From: Rhizobiaceae bacterium
GTDB lineage: Bacteria; Pseudomonadota; Alphaproteobacteria; Rhizobiales; Rhizobiaceae
Assembly: GCA_025458045.1 (NCBI GenBank)
Contig: JALOTE010000016.1
Span: forward strand, 1-44,345
Reading direction: 5' to 3'
Length of the DNA: 44,345 bases
Both the position numbers and the translations under genes were made by a program. Below the pieces are notes generated by a model. That model made no database searches, was not told the origin of the DNA, and saw only the letters and a program-made list of their open reading frames with translations. Shown here piece after piece: positions 7,358 through 14,453 of this stretch; the stretch's first letter is position 1; the number at the start of each line of letters is the position of its first letter.

Positions 7358-9201
7358 GCACGATCCCTGAGAGCACCATCTGCCTCACCGCCGCGCAAGC
7401 CATGATCCGCTATCTGGCGGCGCAACTGAACGAGGATGGGGACGCTTTGTTTGCCGGATGCTTTGCGATTTTCGGCCATGGCAATGTGGCGGGCATCGGC
7501 GAGGCGCTGCATGGCGCGCGCGACACATTCAAGACCTTTCGCGGCCAGAACGAGCAGACCATGGCGCATGCCGCCATCGCTTACGCCAAGCAATTGAAGC
7601 GCAAGCGCATGATGGCGGTCACCACCTCCATCGGCCCCGGCGCGCTCAACATGGTCACGGCGGCGGGGCTCGCCCATGTCAACCGGCTGCCCGTGCTGCT
7701 CATTCCCGGCGATGTGTTCGCCAATCGGGGGCCGGACCCGGTGTTGCAGCAGATCGAGGATTTCGGTGACGGCACGGTGTCGGCCAATGACTGTTTTCGG
7801 CCGGTCAGCCGTTACTTCGACCGGATCATGCGGCCCGAACATCTGCTGACCGCGCTGCCGCGCGCGCTGCGCGTGCTGACCGATCCGGCCGAATGCGGGC
7901 CGGTCACGCTCGCCTTTTGCCAGGATGTGCAGGCTGAGGCCTTCGATTACCCCATGTCCTTCCTTGCGCCGCGCACATGGCGTGTCCGGCGGCCGGAGCC
8001 GGATGCGACGGAACTCGCAACCGTTGCCACGTTGATTGCCGCTGCGAAGGCCCCGGTGATCGTGGCGGGCGGCGGCGTGCATTTTTCCGATTGCGCCGAT
8101 GGTCTGCGCGAATTTGCGCATCGTTTCGGCATTCCCGTCGTGGAAACGCAGGCCGGAAAATCGGCGCTCGCATGGGATGATGAATGGAACTTCGGCCCCG
8201 TCGGCGTCACGGGCGCGTCTTGCGCCAATGTGTTGTGCGAGGCGGCCGATCTGGTGTTGGGCGTCGGCACGCGCTTCCAGGATTTCACGACCGGGTCGTG
8301 GGCGCTGTTCAAGAACCCGGCGCGCAGGCTCGTGTCCATCAATGTCAACGCCTATGATGCGATGAAGCATGGAGCTGAACCGCTCTGCGCGGACGCGAAG
8401 GTGGCGCTGGCCCGGTTGACACAGGCGCTTGCCCCGCGATCCGTTTCGCGCGCCGCGCCATCGCAATTGAAAACGGATTGGTTCGCCGCGGTTGATCCGC
8501 TCACCGCCGCTCCCGCCGACACAAATGCCTTGGCGACCGACCAGCAGGTGATCGGCGCGGTGCAGCGCGCCTCGCATCAAGGCACGGTCATCATGTGCGC
8601 GGCGGGCACCATGCCGGGCGAGTTGCACAAATTGTGGAAGGCACCGCGCCCGGGCGCATACCACATGGAGTACGGGTTTTCCTGCATGGGGTACGAGATC
8701 GCGGGCGCGCTGGGCATCGCGATGGCGCAGCCCGAACGCGATGTCATGTGCATGCTGGGCGATGGCAGCTACATGATGGCCAATTCCGAACTGGCGACGG
8801 CGGCGATGCTGAAGGTGCGCTTCACGGTCGTCATCACGGACAATCGCGGCTTCGGCTGCATCAACCGCTTGCAGATGGCGACCGGCGGCGCTGAGTTCAA
8901 CAACCTCTATGCCCACGCCAACATCCAAGAGATGCCGCGGATCGACTTTGCGGCGCACGCCGCAGCCATGGGAGCGACCTCCGTCAAGGCCGGATCGATT
9001 GCCGAACTTGAAGCCGCACTGGTGCGGCGTGCTTCGGTCGAAGGCCCGTACGTGATCGTCATTGACACCGATCCCTATCCCTCGACGCCGCATGGCGGGC
9101 ACTGGTGGGATGTCGCAGTGCCCGAAACCTCGGAGCGGGACGCCGTGCGCGAGGCTTCGGTGCGATACAGGAAAGCCTTGGAAGATCAGCGCTCTGATTG
9201 A
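7354..9201 (+). CDS. iolD: 3D-(3,5/4)-trihydroxycyclohexane-1,2-dione hydrolase
   Basis: A 615-residue thiamine diphosphate enzyme that opens the ring of 3D-trihydroxycyclohexane-1,2-dione to 5-deoxyglucuronate. It shows the family layout: N-terminal pyrimidine-binding domain (CFAIFGHGNVAGIGEAL, then RGQNEQTMAHAAIAYAK), a central domain (APVIVAGGGVHFSDC), and the C-terminal pyrophosphate domain with the ThDP motif GDGSYMMANSE ending about 27 residues later in TDN. ATG 7354 overlaps the iolC stop as ATGA, indicating translational coupling. The reading frame is open further upstream, to 7105, but that part is inside iolC. Length is normal for IolD. Confidence 0.95.
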   Translation: MSTIPESTICLTAAQAMIRYLAAQLNEDGDALFAGCFAIFGHGNVAGIGEALHGARDTFKTFRGQNEQTMAHAAIAYAKQLKRKRMMAVTTSIGPGALNMVTAAGLAHVNRLPVLLIPGDVFANRGPDPVLQQIEDFGDGTVSANDCFRPVSRYFDRIMRPEHLLTALPRALRVLTDPAECGPVTLAFCQDVQAEAFDYPMSFLAPRTWRVRRPEPDATELATVATLIAAAKAPVIVAGGGVHFSDCADGLREFAHRFGIPVVETQAGKSALAWDDEWNFGPVGVTGASCANVLCEAADLVLGVGTRFQDFTTGSWALFKNPARRLVSINVNAYDAMKHGAEPLCADAKVALARLTQALAPRSVSRAAPSQLKTDWFAAVDPLTAAPADTNALATDQQVIGAVQRASHQGTVIMCAAGTMPGELHKLWKAPRPGAYHMEYGFSCMGYEIAGALGIAMAQPERDVMCMLGDGSYMMANSELATAAMLKVRFTVVITDNRGFGCINRLQMATGGAEFNNLYAHANIQEMPRIDFAAHAAAMGATSVKAGSIAELEAALVRRASVEGPYVIVIDTDPYPSTPHGGHWWDVAVPETSERDAVREASVRYRKALEDQRSD

Positions 9202-9221
9202 GTGAAAGCAGGTTTTGAATC

Positions 9222-10124
9222 ATGATCCTATACGGCACCAATCCGATCGCGTGGTCGAATGATGACGACCGGACGCTGGGCGCGGACATCAGTCTTGCGA
9301 CATGCCTGGACGAGACAGCGCGCATCGGTTTCGACGGCATCGAGAAGGGCCACAAGTTCCCCACCGAGCCCGCAGCGCTGAAGGCGATGCTTGACCCGCG
9401 CGGCTTGCGTTTCGTGTCGGGATGGCATTCGCTGAACTTGCTTGCGCATTCGGTCGAGGCTGAAAAACGGGCGATCCAACCGCATCTTGATCTGCTCAAG
9501 GCGATGGGGTGCACGGTCTGCATCGTGTGTGAAACGTCGAACGCCGTGCATGGCAACGACGCCATCGCCGTCAGGGACCGGCCGGTTCTTCCGGCGGGCC
9601 AATGGGCGTCTTTCGGCCGCGATGTCGAGGCGATCGCCGCCTTCACGGCCTCACAAGGGCTGGATCTCGTCTACCACCATCACATGGGGACGATTGTCGA
9701 AACCGAAGCCGAGATTGACGCGTTGATGGCTGCGACAGGCCCGGCAACCAAGCTGTTGCTCGACACCGGCCACACCTACTTCGGCGGCGGCGACCCGCTG
9801 GCGCTTGCCAAGCGGCACATGGGCCGGGTGCGCCACATCCACGCCAAGAATGTGCGGCCCGCCGTGATGAAGCAGGTGCGTGACGAGGGCCTGTCGTTTC
9901 TGGAAGGCGTCCGGCGCGGGGTGTTCACCGTTCCGGGTGATATCGAAGGCGGCGTCGATTTCGCGCCTGTGCTCAAGGTCGCGGCGGCCCATGGTTATCA
10001 GGGCTGGCTGGTGATCGAAGCGGAGCAGGATCCGGCGGCGCGCAATCCGTTCCACTATCAGTCAATGGGGCTTGCGTCGCTGAAGGCCATGGCCAAAGCT
10101 GCCGGCCTTGACCCGGCCCCATGA
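9222..10124 (+). CDS. iolE: Inosose (scyllo-inosose) dehydratase
   Basis: A 300-residue xylose isomerase-like TIM barrel that dehydrates scyllo-inosose to 3D-trihydroxycyclohexane-1,2-dione, using a divalent metal. Recognisable IolE features: [12 protein letters not shown] at the N-terminus, [33 protein letters not shown] (metal and substrate region), [15 protein letters not shown] and [11 protein letters not shown], ending in [11 protein letters not shown]. It follows iolD by 20 bases in the same operon. The final bases overlap the next small gene, whose frame can open at ATG 10121 inside the iolE stop. Confidence 0.95.
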   Translation: MILYGTNPIAWSNDDDRTLGADISLATCLDETARIGFDGIEKGHKFPTEPAALKAMLDPRGLRFVSGWHSLNLLAHSVEAEKRAIQPHLDLLKAMGCTVCIVCETSNAVHGNDAIAVRDRPVLPAGQWASFGRDVEAIAAFTASQGLDLVYHHHMGTIVETEAEIDALMAATGPATKLLLDTGHTYFGGGDPLALAKRHMGRVRHIHAKNVRPAVMKQVRDEGLSFLEGVRRGVFTVPGDIEGGVDFAPVLKVAAAHGYQGWLVIEAEQDPAARNPFHYQSMGLASLKAMAKAAGLDPAP

Positions 10125-10135
10125 CAGGACGCCCG

Positions 10136-10339
10136 ATGGCCCAGAAATTCCTTGACGCCGACCATCCGTTCTTCAAGCCGGTCTGGCGGCGATGGGTCGT
10201 GCTGGCCGCATGCTTCGGCTGGGCGGGCGTGGAACTCTACAATGGCGCCCATGTCTGGGCGGCGTTGTTTGGCGGAGCCGGGGCCTATGCGGCGTGGGAA
10301 CTGTTCCTGAAGCCGAGAAACACCAGACCGCCGGAGTGA
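10136..10339 (+). CDS. Small predicted membrane protein in iol operon
   Basis: A 67-residue protein (72 if ATG 10121, overlapping the iolE stop, is used). It has a polar N-terminus (DADHPFFKPVWRRW), then two hydrophobic stretches (VVLAACFGWAGVELYNG and VWAALFGGAGAYAAWELF) that could make a membrane hairpin, and a basic polar tail. It resembles short alphaproteobacterial proteins often labelled DUF3329-like, but that label is from memory and tentative. It lies between iolE and iolB with essentially no gaps (stop 10339, iolB GTG 10343), so it is co-transcribed. Function unknown; an accessory role for inositol uptake or simply a housekeeping passenger are both possible. Confidence 0.7.
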   Translation: MAQKFLDADHPFFKPVWRRWVVLAACFGWAGVELYNGAHVWAALFGGAGAYAAWELFLKPRNTRPPE

Positions 10340-10342
10340 CCC

Positions 10343-11146
10343 GTGAGCCATCTGCTTATCCGTCCGCAAGGTGTGCGCGGCAAGGTGCACGAGGTGTCGC
10401 CCGAAAATGCCGGTTGGCGCCATGTCGGGTTTGAAGCGCACCGGATGCAGCCTGGCGATGTCGCGACCGGCGCGACCGGCGACCGGGAGGCAATCCTTGT
10501 GCTTGTTGAAGGCAAGGCGCGGATCTCGGTTGAGAAGACGAATTTCGGCGAACTCGGCCAGCGCATGAACGTGTTCGAGGGCACGCCACCTGCCGCGCTT
10601 TATGTGCCGGGCGCAAAGCACTGGGCCGCCACTGCGACAACCGATTGCGTGCTGGCCGTATGCCTCGCGCCGGCCAAAGGCAATTACCCCGTCCGGTTGA
10701 TTGAGGGGATAGCGCGCGTCACGCGCGGCGTCGGGCCGAACACGCGCTTCATCCACCCGATCGCCATGGAAGAGCGCGACATCGCCGGTTCGCTTTTGGT
10801 GACAGAGGTGTTCACCCCTGCCGGCCATTGGTCATCCTATCCGCCGCACCGGCATGACGAGGATGACTATCCGAACATGACGTACCTCGAGGAAACCTAT
10901 TATCACCGGCTGAACCCGGCGCAGGGTTTTGGCTTCCAGCGCGTTTGGACCGAGGACGGTGCGCTCGACGAGACGATGGCGGTGCATGACCATGATGTCG
11001 TGCTGGTGCCGAAGGGCCATCATCCTTGCGGCGCGCCGCATGGCTATGAGATGTATTATCTCAACGTGATGGCCGGGCCGCTGCGCAAATGGCGTTTCAA
11101 GAACCACCCCGACCATCAATGGATTGCGACACGTGATGCAGGTTGA
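10343..11146 (+). CDS. iolB: 5-deoxy-glucuronate isomerase
   Basis: A 267-residue bicupin of the IolB/KduI type that isomerises 5-deoxyglucuronate to 5-dehydro-2-deoxygluconate, the substrate of IolC. The metal site is clear: SSYPPHRHDEDD (two His and acidic residues) and, later, GHHPCGAPHGYEMYYLNVMAG, both typical of IolB. The start is GTG 10343, 3 bases after the previous gene. It is the last gene of the plus-strand iol operon; a palindromic repeat follows, possibly marking the transcript end. iolG is not in this operon but at 24327-25328. Confidence 0.95.
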   Translation: MSHLLIRPQGVRGKVHEVSPENAGWRHVGFEAHRMQPGDVATGATGDREAILVLVEGKARISVEKTNFGELGQRMNVFEGTPPAALYVPGAKHWAATATTDCVLAVCLAPAKGNYPVRLIEGIARVTRGVGPNTRFIHPIAMEERDIAGSLLVTEVFTPAGHWSSYPPHRHDEDDYPNMTYLEETYYHRLNPAQGFGFQRVWTEDGALDETMAVHDHDVVLVPKGHHPCGAPHGYEMYYLNVMAGPLRKWRFKNHPDHQWIATRDAG

Positions 11147-11179
11147 GGTCGAAGGCCGCACCCGCACGCCCATGGCTTC

Positions 11180-11254
11180 TTGATTGGCGGGCTTGACCCG
11201 GCAATCCATTCCATGACGCATTGGCGTGGATCGTCCGATCAAGTCGGACGATGA
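11180..11254. repeat. Palindromic intergenic repeat after iolB
   Basis: A non-coding element with two GC-rich hairpin-like arms: GGCGGGCTTGACCCG near 11186-11200 and a perfect stem at 11232-11250 (CGTCCGA, loop TCAAG, TCGGACG). The TCAAG loop is shared with the hairpin at 2447-2465, so the two belong to the same kind of rhizobial repeat. Lying after iolB and before the LysR gene, it may serve as a terminator or an RNA 3'-end stabiliser. Confidence 0.6.
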
Positions 11255-11288
11255 CGAGTTGGAATGGTTTTGATGCGGTGACGGGGCC

Positions 11289-12182
11289 ATGATCGACAAG
11301 CTCGAAATGTTCCTCGCCCTCGCCCGCGAGCGCCATTTCGGCCGCGCGGCGGAGGCGTTGAACATCACCCAGCCCACGCTTTCGGCGGCCATCAAGCAGC
11401 TCGAAGGCGAACTCGGCGTGCAACTTGTCTTGCGTGGATCACGCTTCCAGGGGCTGACGGAGGATGGCGAAAAGGCGATGCACTGGGCGCGGCGCATCGT
11501 TGCGGATGCGCGCGCCATGAGGGCCGACGTGAAGGCCGCGCGCAACGGGCTTTCCGGGCATTTGCGCATCGCCGTCATCCCCACCGCGACGCCGATGGTG
11601 CATGAGCTGACACGGCCGTTCGCCCGCGCAAATCCGGGTGTGCGCTTCACGGTCCTGTCGCGCACATCGGAGAATGTGCTGGCGCTCCTGCATGATCTGG
11701 AGGTCGATTGCGGTGTCACCTATCTCGACAATGAGCCGCTGGGGCGTGTCGCGACGATCCCGCTTTACGTGGAAAAGCACCGCTTTGTGACGGCCGATCC
11801 GGCACTGTTTGCCGGGCGCGACAGCGTGACATGGGCCGAGGCATCCACGGTGCCGCTGTGCCTGCTTTCGCCCGACATGCAGAACCGCCGCATCATCAAT
11901 GCGCATTTCGCGCGGGCGGGCGTGGACGTGCGCGCCGTGCTGGAATCCGATTCCGTCTTCACGCTCTATTCGCATGTGCTGGGCGGGCAATGGGCGGCGA
12001 TCATGGGCGAAAAGCCGGCGGCCATGCTCACCGCGTCGGGCACGGCACGCGCCTTGCCGCTTGTCGAACCCGAAATCCCGTTCACCGTCGGCATTGTCGC
12101 CCTGCCGCGCGAGCCGCACACGCCGCTGGTGGACGCGTTCCTGCGCCACGCGCAAGCCGGGTCGGGCGGGCTGAAGCGATAG
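11289..12182 (+). CDS. LysR-family regulator of the formate dehydrogenase operon
   Basis: A 297-residue LysR-type regulator. The N-terminal helix-turn-helix is standard (RHFGRAAEALNITQPTLSAA, then IKQLEGELGVQL), followed by a linker helix and a two-lobed effector domain beginning LSGHLRIAVIPTA. It sits directly upstream of fdsG on the same strand with 105 bases between. LysR genes commonly accompany fds operons in alphaproteobacteria, so control of formate dehydrogenase is likely. The intergenic region carries two inverted repeats suitable for LysR binding (12186-12209 and 12220-12240). The effector is unknown; formate is a reasonable guess. ATG 11289 is well placed relative to the conserved N-terminus. 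Confidence 0.9.
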   Translation: MIDKLEMFLALARERHFGRAAEALNITQPTLSAAIKQLEGELGVQLVLRGSRFQGLTEDGEKAMHWARRIVADARAMRADVKAARNGLSGHLRIAVIPTATPMVHELTRPFARANPGVRFTVLSRTSENVLALLHDLEVDCGVTYLDNEPLGRVATIPLYVEKHRFVTADPALFAGRDSVTWAEASTVPLCLLSPDMQNRRIINAHFARAGVDVRAVLESDSVFTLYSHVLGGQWAAIMGEKPAAMLTASGTARALPLVEPEIPFTVGIVALPREPHTPLVDAFLRHAQAGSGGLKR

Positions 12183-12185
12183 CCG

Positions 12186-12240
12186 AATTCTATCGTTCCA
12201 CGCGGAATTGATATTGAAAATCGCACCAATCTGTTGCGAT
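12186..12240 (+). promoter_or_regulatory. Inverted repeats upstream of fdsG
   Basis: Two dyads lie between the LysR gene and fdsG. The first is AATTC (12186-12190) with GAATT (12205-12209), nested around TTCC-ACGC-GGAA (12196-12207). The second is ATCGCA (12220-12225), 9 bases, TGCGAT (12235-12240), an imperfect T-N11-A-type LysR box. They probably form the activator site for the fds promoter. The order TTCC...GGAA is opposite to the IolR motif, so IolR is not implied. Confidence 0.45.
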
Positions 12241-12287
12241 GCTATGTGGGCGACGCAAACATGCGCGCGGATTTCGGGGTTGGAACC

Positions 12288-13010
12288 ATGAATCTGCATG
12301 CCGTGCCGGGCGGTTTGGCCGAGCGTGTCGACGCCATTGTTGATGGCTTGATTCACCTTGAAGGTCCGTTGTTGCCGATCCTGCATTCCGTGCAACACGA
12401 TGTCGGCTTCTTGCCGGAGGAGGCGCTGCGCCAGATCGCAAAACGGTTGAACATCAGCCGTGCGGAAATCCATGGTGTTGCGACGTTTTACCATGATTTC
12501 CGGTTGCAGCCAGCGGGCCGCCATGTGGTGAAGCTCTGCCGGGCGGAGGCGTGCCAATCGGTCGGCTCGGAGCGGCTTGCGGCGCATGGCGAAGCGCGGC
12601 TGAGAATCAAAAGCGGCGAAACGACGCCCGACGGCGCGGTCACGCTGGAGGCTGTCTATTGCCTCGGGCTGTGCGCCTGCGGCCCGGCGGCGCTGGTCGA
12701 CGGCAAGGTTGTCGGGCGGCTGGACGAGGTGTCCCGCGCGATGCGGCGGCGAAAGCGCTTGGCGCGGATGAAGTGGCGCAGGCGATTGCAGCTGAATCCG
12801 AAAAACGCGGCGAGGCCGTCCGCATCATCCGCAACGGTTCGCGCGGCATGGTCTGGTTGGAACCGCTGGTCGAGGTTGAGACTCCGGCAGGCAGGGTGGC
12901 CTACGGCCCGGTTGAGGCGGGCGATGTCACCGGCCTTTTCGATGCCGGTTTTCTCACCGGCGCGCCGCACCCGAAAGCGCTTGGCCTCACCGAAGACATT
13001 CCCTTCTTGA
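12288..13010 (+). CDS. fdsG: NAD-dependent formate dehydrogenase gamma subunit (aberrant 3' end)
   Basis: Residues 1-147 are a NuoE-like thioredoxin-fold [2Fe-2S] protein, the electron-transfer gamma subunit of soluble FdsABG formate dehydrogenase. The iron-sulfur ligands are Cys84 and Cys89 (LCRAEACQ) and Cys125 and Cys129 (YCLGLCACGP). Homology stops after VVGRLDE, ending at 12728, where family members have about a dozen more residues and a stop. Here no stop follows: the frame runs on for 94 codons, to 13010, across sequence that belongs to FdsB in another frame. The junction therefore looks like a small deletion that removed the fdsG end and the fdsB start. ATG 12288 gives the usual N-terminus; upstream in-frame ATGs at 12234 and 12261 are less likely. 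Confidence 0.82.
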   Translation: MNLHAVPGGLAERVDAIVDGLIHLEGPLLPILHSVQHDVGFLPEEALRQIAKRLNISRAEIHGVATFYHDFRLQPAGRHVVKLCRAEACQSVGSERLAAHGEARLRIKSGETTPDGAVTLEAVYCLGLCACGPAALVDGKVVGRLDEVSRAMRRRKRLARMKWRRRLQLNPKNAARPSASSATVRAAWSGWNRWSRLRLRQAGWPTARLRRAMSPAFSMPVFSPARRTRKRLASPKTFPS

Positions 13011-14269
13011 AGAAACAGACACGCCTGACGTTCGCACGCGTGGGCTTGATCGATCCGATGTCGATTGAAGACTATGAGGCGAATGGCGGTCTTGCCGGAT
13101 TGCGCAAGGCCTTGGCCATGACGCCTTCCGAAATCGTTCAGACAGTCACGGAGTCCGGCTTGCGGGGCCGGGGTGGCGCGGGCTTCCCGACCGGTGTCAA
13201 ATGGAAGACGGTTCTCGAAGCGGCGGGCCCGCAGAAATACATCGTCTGCAATGCTGACGAAGGCGACAGCGGCACATTCGCCGACCGGATGCTGATGGAG
13301 GGCGACCCGTTCTGCCTCATCGAAGGCATGGTGATTGCGGGCATCGCTACCGGCGCTACCAAAGGGTTTGTCTATCTGCGTTCGGAATATCCTGATGCGA
13401 TAGGAGTGATGAACACGGCGGTCGAAATCGCACGCGAAAACAAGCTTCTGGGTGCATCGGTTCTGGGTTCGAATCACGCATTCGACATGGAAATCCGGGT
13501 GGGCGCGGGGGCTTATGTCTGCGGCGAGGAGACGGCGCTCCTCAACTCGCTGGAAGGCAAGCGCGGCGTGGTGCGCGCCAAGCCGCCGCTGCCTGCGCTG
13601 CAAGGCTTCATGGGTCGGCCGACGGTGGTCAACAATGTCATCTCGCTTGCCTCGGTTCCCGTGATCATGGCGAGGGGCGCGGCCTACTACCGCGACTTCG
13701 GCATGGGCCGTTCACGCGGAACGATCCCCATCCAGATCGCAGGCAATGTGAAGCATGGCGGGCTCTTTGAGGTGGCGTTCGGGCTGACGCTTGGCGAGAT
13801 CGTCGATGGCATCGCGGGCAGCACGGCATCAGGCCGACCCGTGAAGGCGGTGCAGGTCGGCGGGCCGCTCGGGGCCTATTTCCCGCGCGCGCTGTTCGAC
13901 ACGCCGTTCGATTACGAGGCGTTCACGGCGGCTGGCGGGCTGATCGGCCATGCTGGTATCGTCGTGTTCGATGACAGCGCCGACATGCTGAAACAGGCGA
14001 AATTTGCTTTCGAGTTCTGCGCCATTGAAAGCTGCGGCAAATGCACGCCCTGCCGCATCGGCGCGGTGCGCGGCGCCGAAACGCTCGCCAAACTTGAACA
14101 GGGCATCGAGCCGGAAAAACAAAAGGCGCTGGTCGCCGACCTCGCCAACACGATGAAGTTCGGCTCGCTCTGCGCGCTTGGTGGCTTCACGCCTTACCCG
14201 GTGATGAGCGCGATGACGCATTTTGCCGATGATTTTGAACCGAAGGTGATGCGGGAGGCGGCGGAGTGA
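12731..14269 (+). CDS. fdsB: NAD-dependent formate dehydrogenase beta subunit, start missing
   Basis: This NuoF-like subunit holds FMN and a [4Fe-4S] cluster and passes electrons to NAD+. Homology begins at VPRDAAAKALGADE (12731) and continues without a break to TGA 14269, about 512 residues, lacking only the first few residues of the family. Motifs: SRGMVWLEPLVEVE near the N-terminus, GLRGRGGAGFPTG (FMN), YIVCNADEGDSGTF, GAYVCGEETALLNS and the cluster site SCGKCTPCRIG. No ATG, GTG or TTG lies where the start should be; the nearest in-frame codons are ATG 12551, inside fdsG, and GTG 12773, which would delete the first strand. See the finding on this junction. A FdsG-FdsB fusion with a one-base error is a second explanation. 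Confidence 0.85.
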   Translation, partial: VPRDAAAKALGADEVAQAIAAESEKRGEAVRIIRNGSRGMVWLEPLVEVETPAGRVAYGPVEAGDVTGLFDAGFLTGAPHPKALGLTEDIPFLKKQTRLTFARVGLIDPMSIEDYEANGGLAGLRKALAMTPSEIVQTVTESGLRGRGGAGFPTGVKWKTVLEAAGPQKYIVCNADEGDSGTFADRMLMEGDPFCLIEGMVIAGIATGATKGFVYLRSEYPDAIGVMNTAVEIARENKLLGASVLGSNHAFDMEIRVGAGAYVCGEETALLNSLEGKRGVVRAKPPLPALQGFMGRPTVVNNVISLASVPVIMARGAAYYRDFGMGRSRGTIPIQIAGNVKHGGLFEVAFGLTLGEIVDGIAGSTASGRPVKAVQVGGPLGAYFPRALFDTPFDYEAFTAAGGLIGHAGIVVFDDSADMLKQAKFAFEFCAIESCGKCTPCRIGAVRGAETLAKLEQGIEPEKQKALVADLANTMKFGSLCALGGFTPYPVMSAMTHFADDFEPKVMREAAE

Positions 14270-14283
14270 GTGCGGCTGCGAAC

Positions 14284-14423
14284 CCCTCTCTGTCGCCTTC
14301 TGCGGCATCTCTCCCCCAAGGGGAGAGATTAGGCGCCATCCTTTTGACGGCCGCATTTGAACAAGGCGGTGCGCCAATCTCCCCCCTTGAGGGGGAGATG
14401 TCGCCGAAGGCGACAGAGGGGGG
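14284..14423. repeat. RIME-like palindromic repeat between fdsB and fdsA
   Basis: A large inverted repeat: CCCTCTCTGTCGCCTTC at the left (14284-14300) pairs with GAAGGCGACAGAGGG at the right (about 14406-14420). Each arm contains its own perfect hairpin: ATCTCTCCCC-CAA-GGGGAGAGAT (14307-14329) and ATCTCCCCC-CTTGA-GGGGGAGAT (14377-14399). The unit is typical of dispersed intergenic elements in Hyphomicrobiales. It splits the fds operon between two subunit genes, so it may modulate processing or expression of the transcript. Confidence 0.78.
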
Positions 14424-14453
14424 TCTTTTTCATTTCTTTACGGATGCTTCGCC

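Noticed and set aside
7003-9102. Open frame of about 699 codons on the minus strand opposite iolC/iolD.
   Set aside because: Same reason: a shadow of the iolC and iolD coding sequence, with no motif or ribosome site.
12196-12207. IolR box upstream of fdsG.
   Set aside because: The dyad is TTCC-N4-GGAA, the reverse order and wrong spacing compared with GGAA-N6-TTCC.
12729-13010. Tail of the fdsG frame as a real C-terminal extension.
   Set aside because: The tail is Arg/Ala-rich and lies over the conserved FdsB N-terminus read in another frame; it has no similarity to FdsG proteins and is read only because the stop is missing.
14284-14423. Possible CRISPR or riboswitch because of the repeated hairpins.
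   Set aside because: There are only two inverted units without regular spacers, and the structure fits a known type of rhizobial palindromic repeat.
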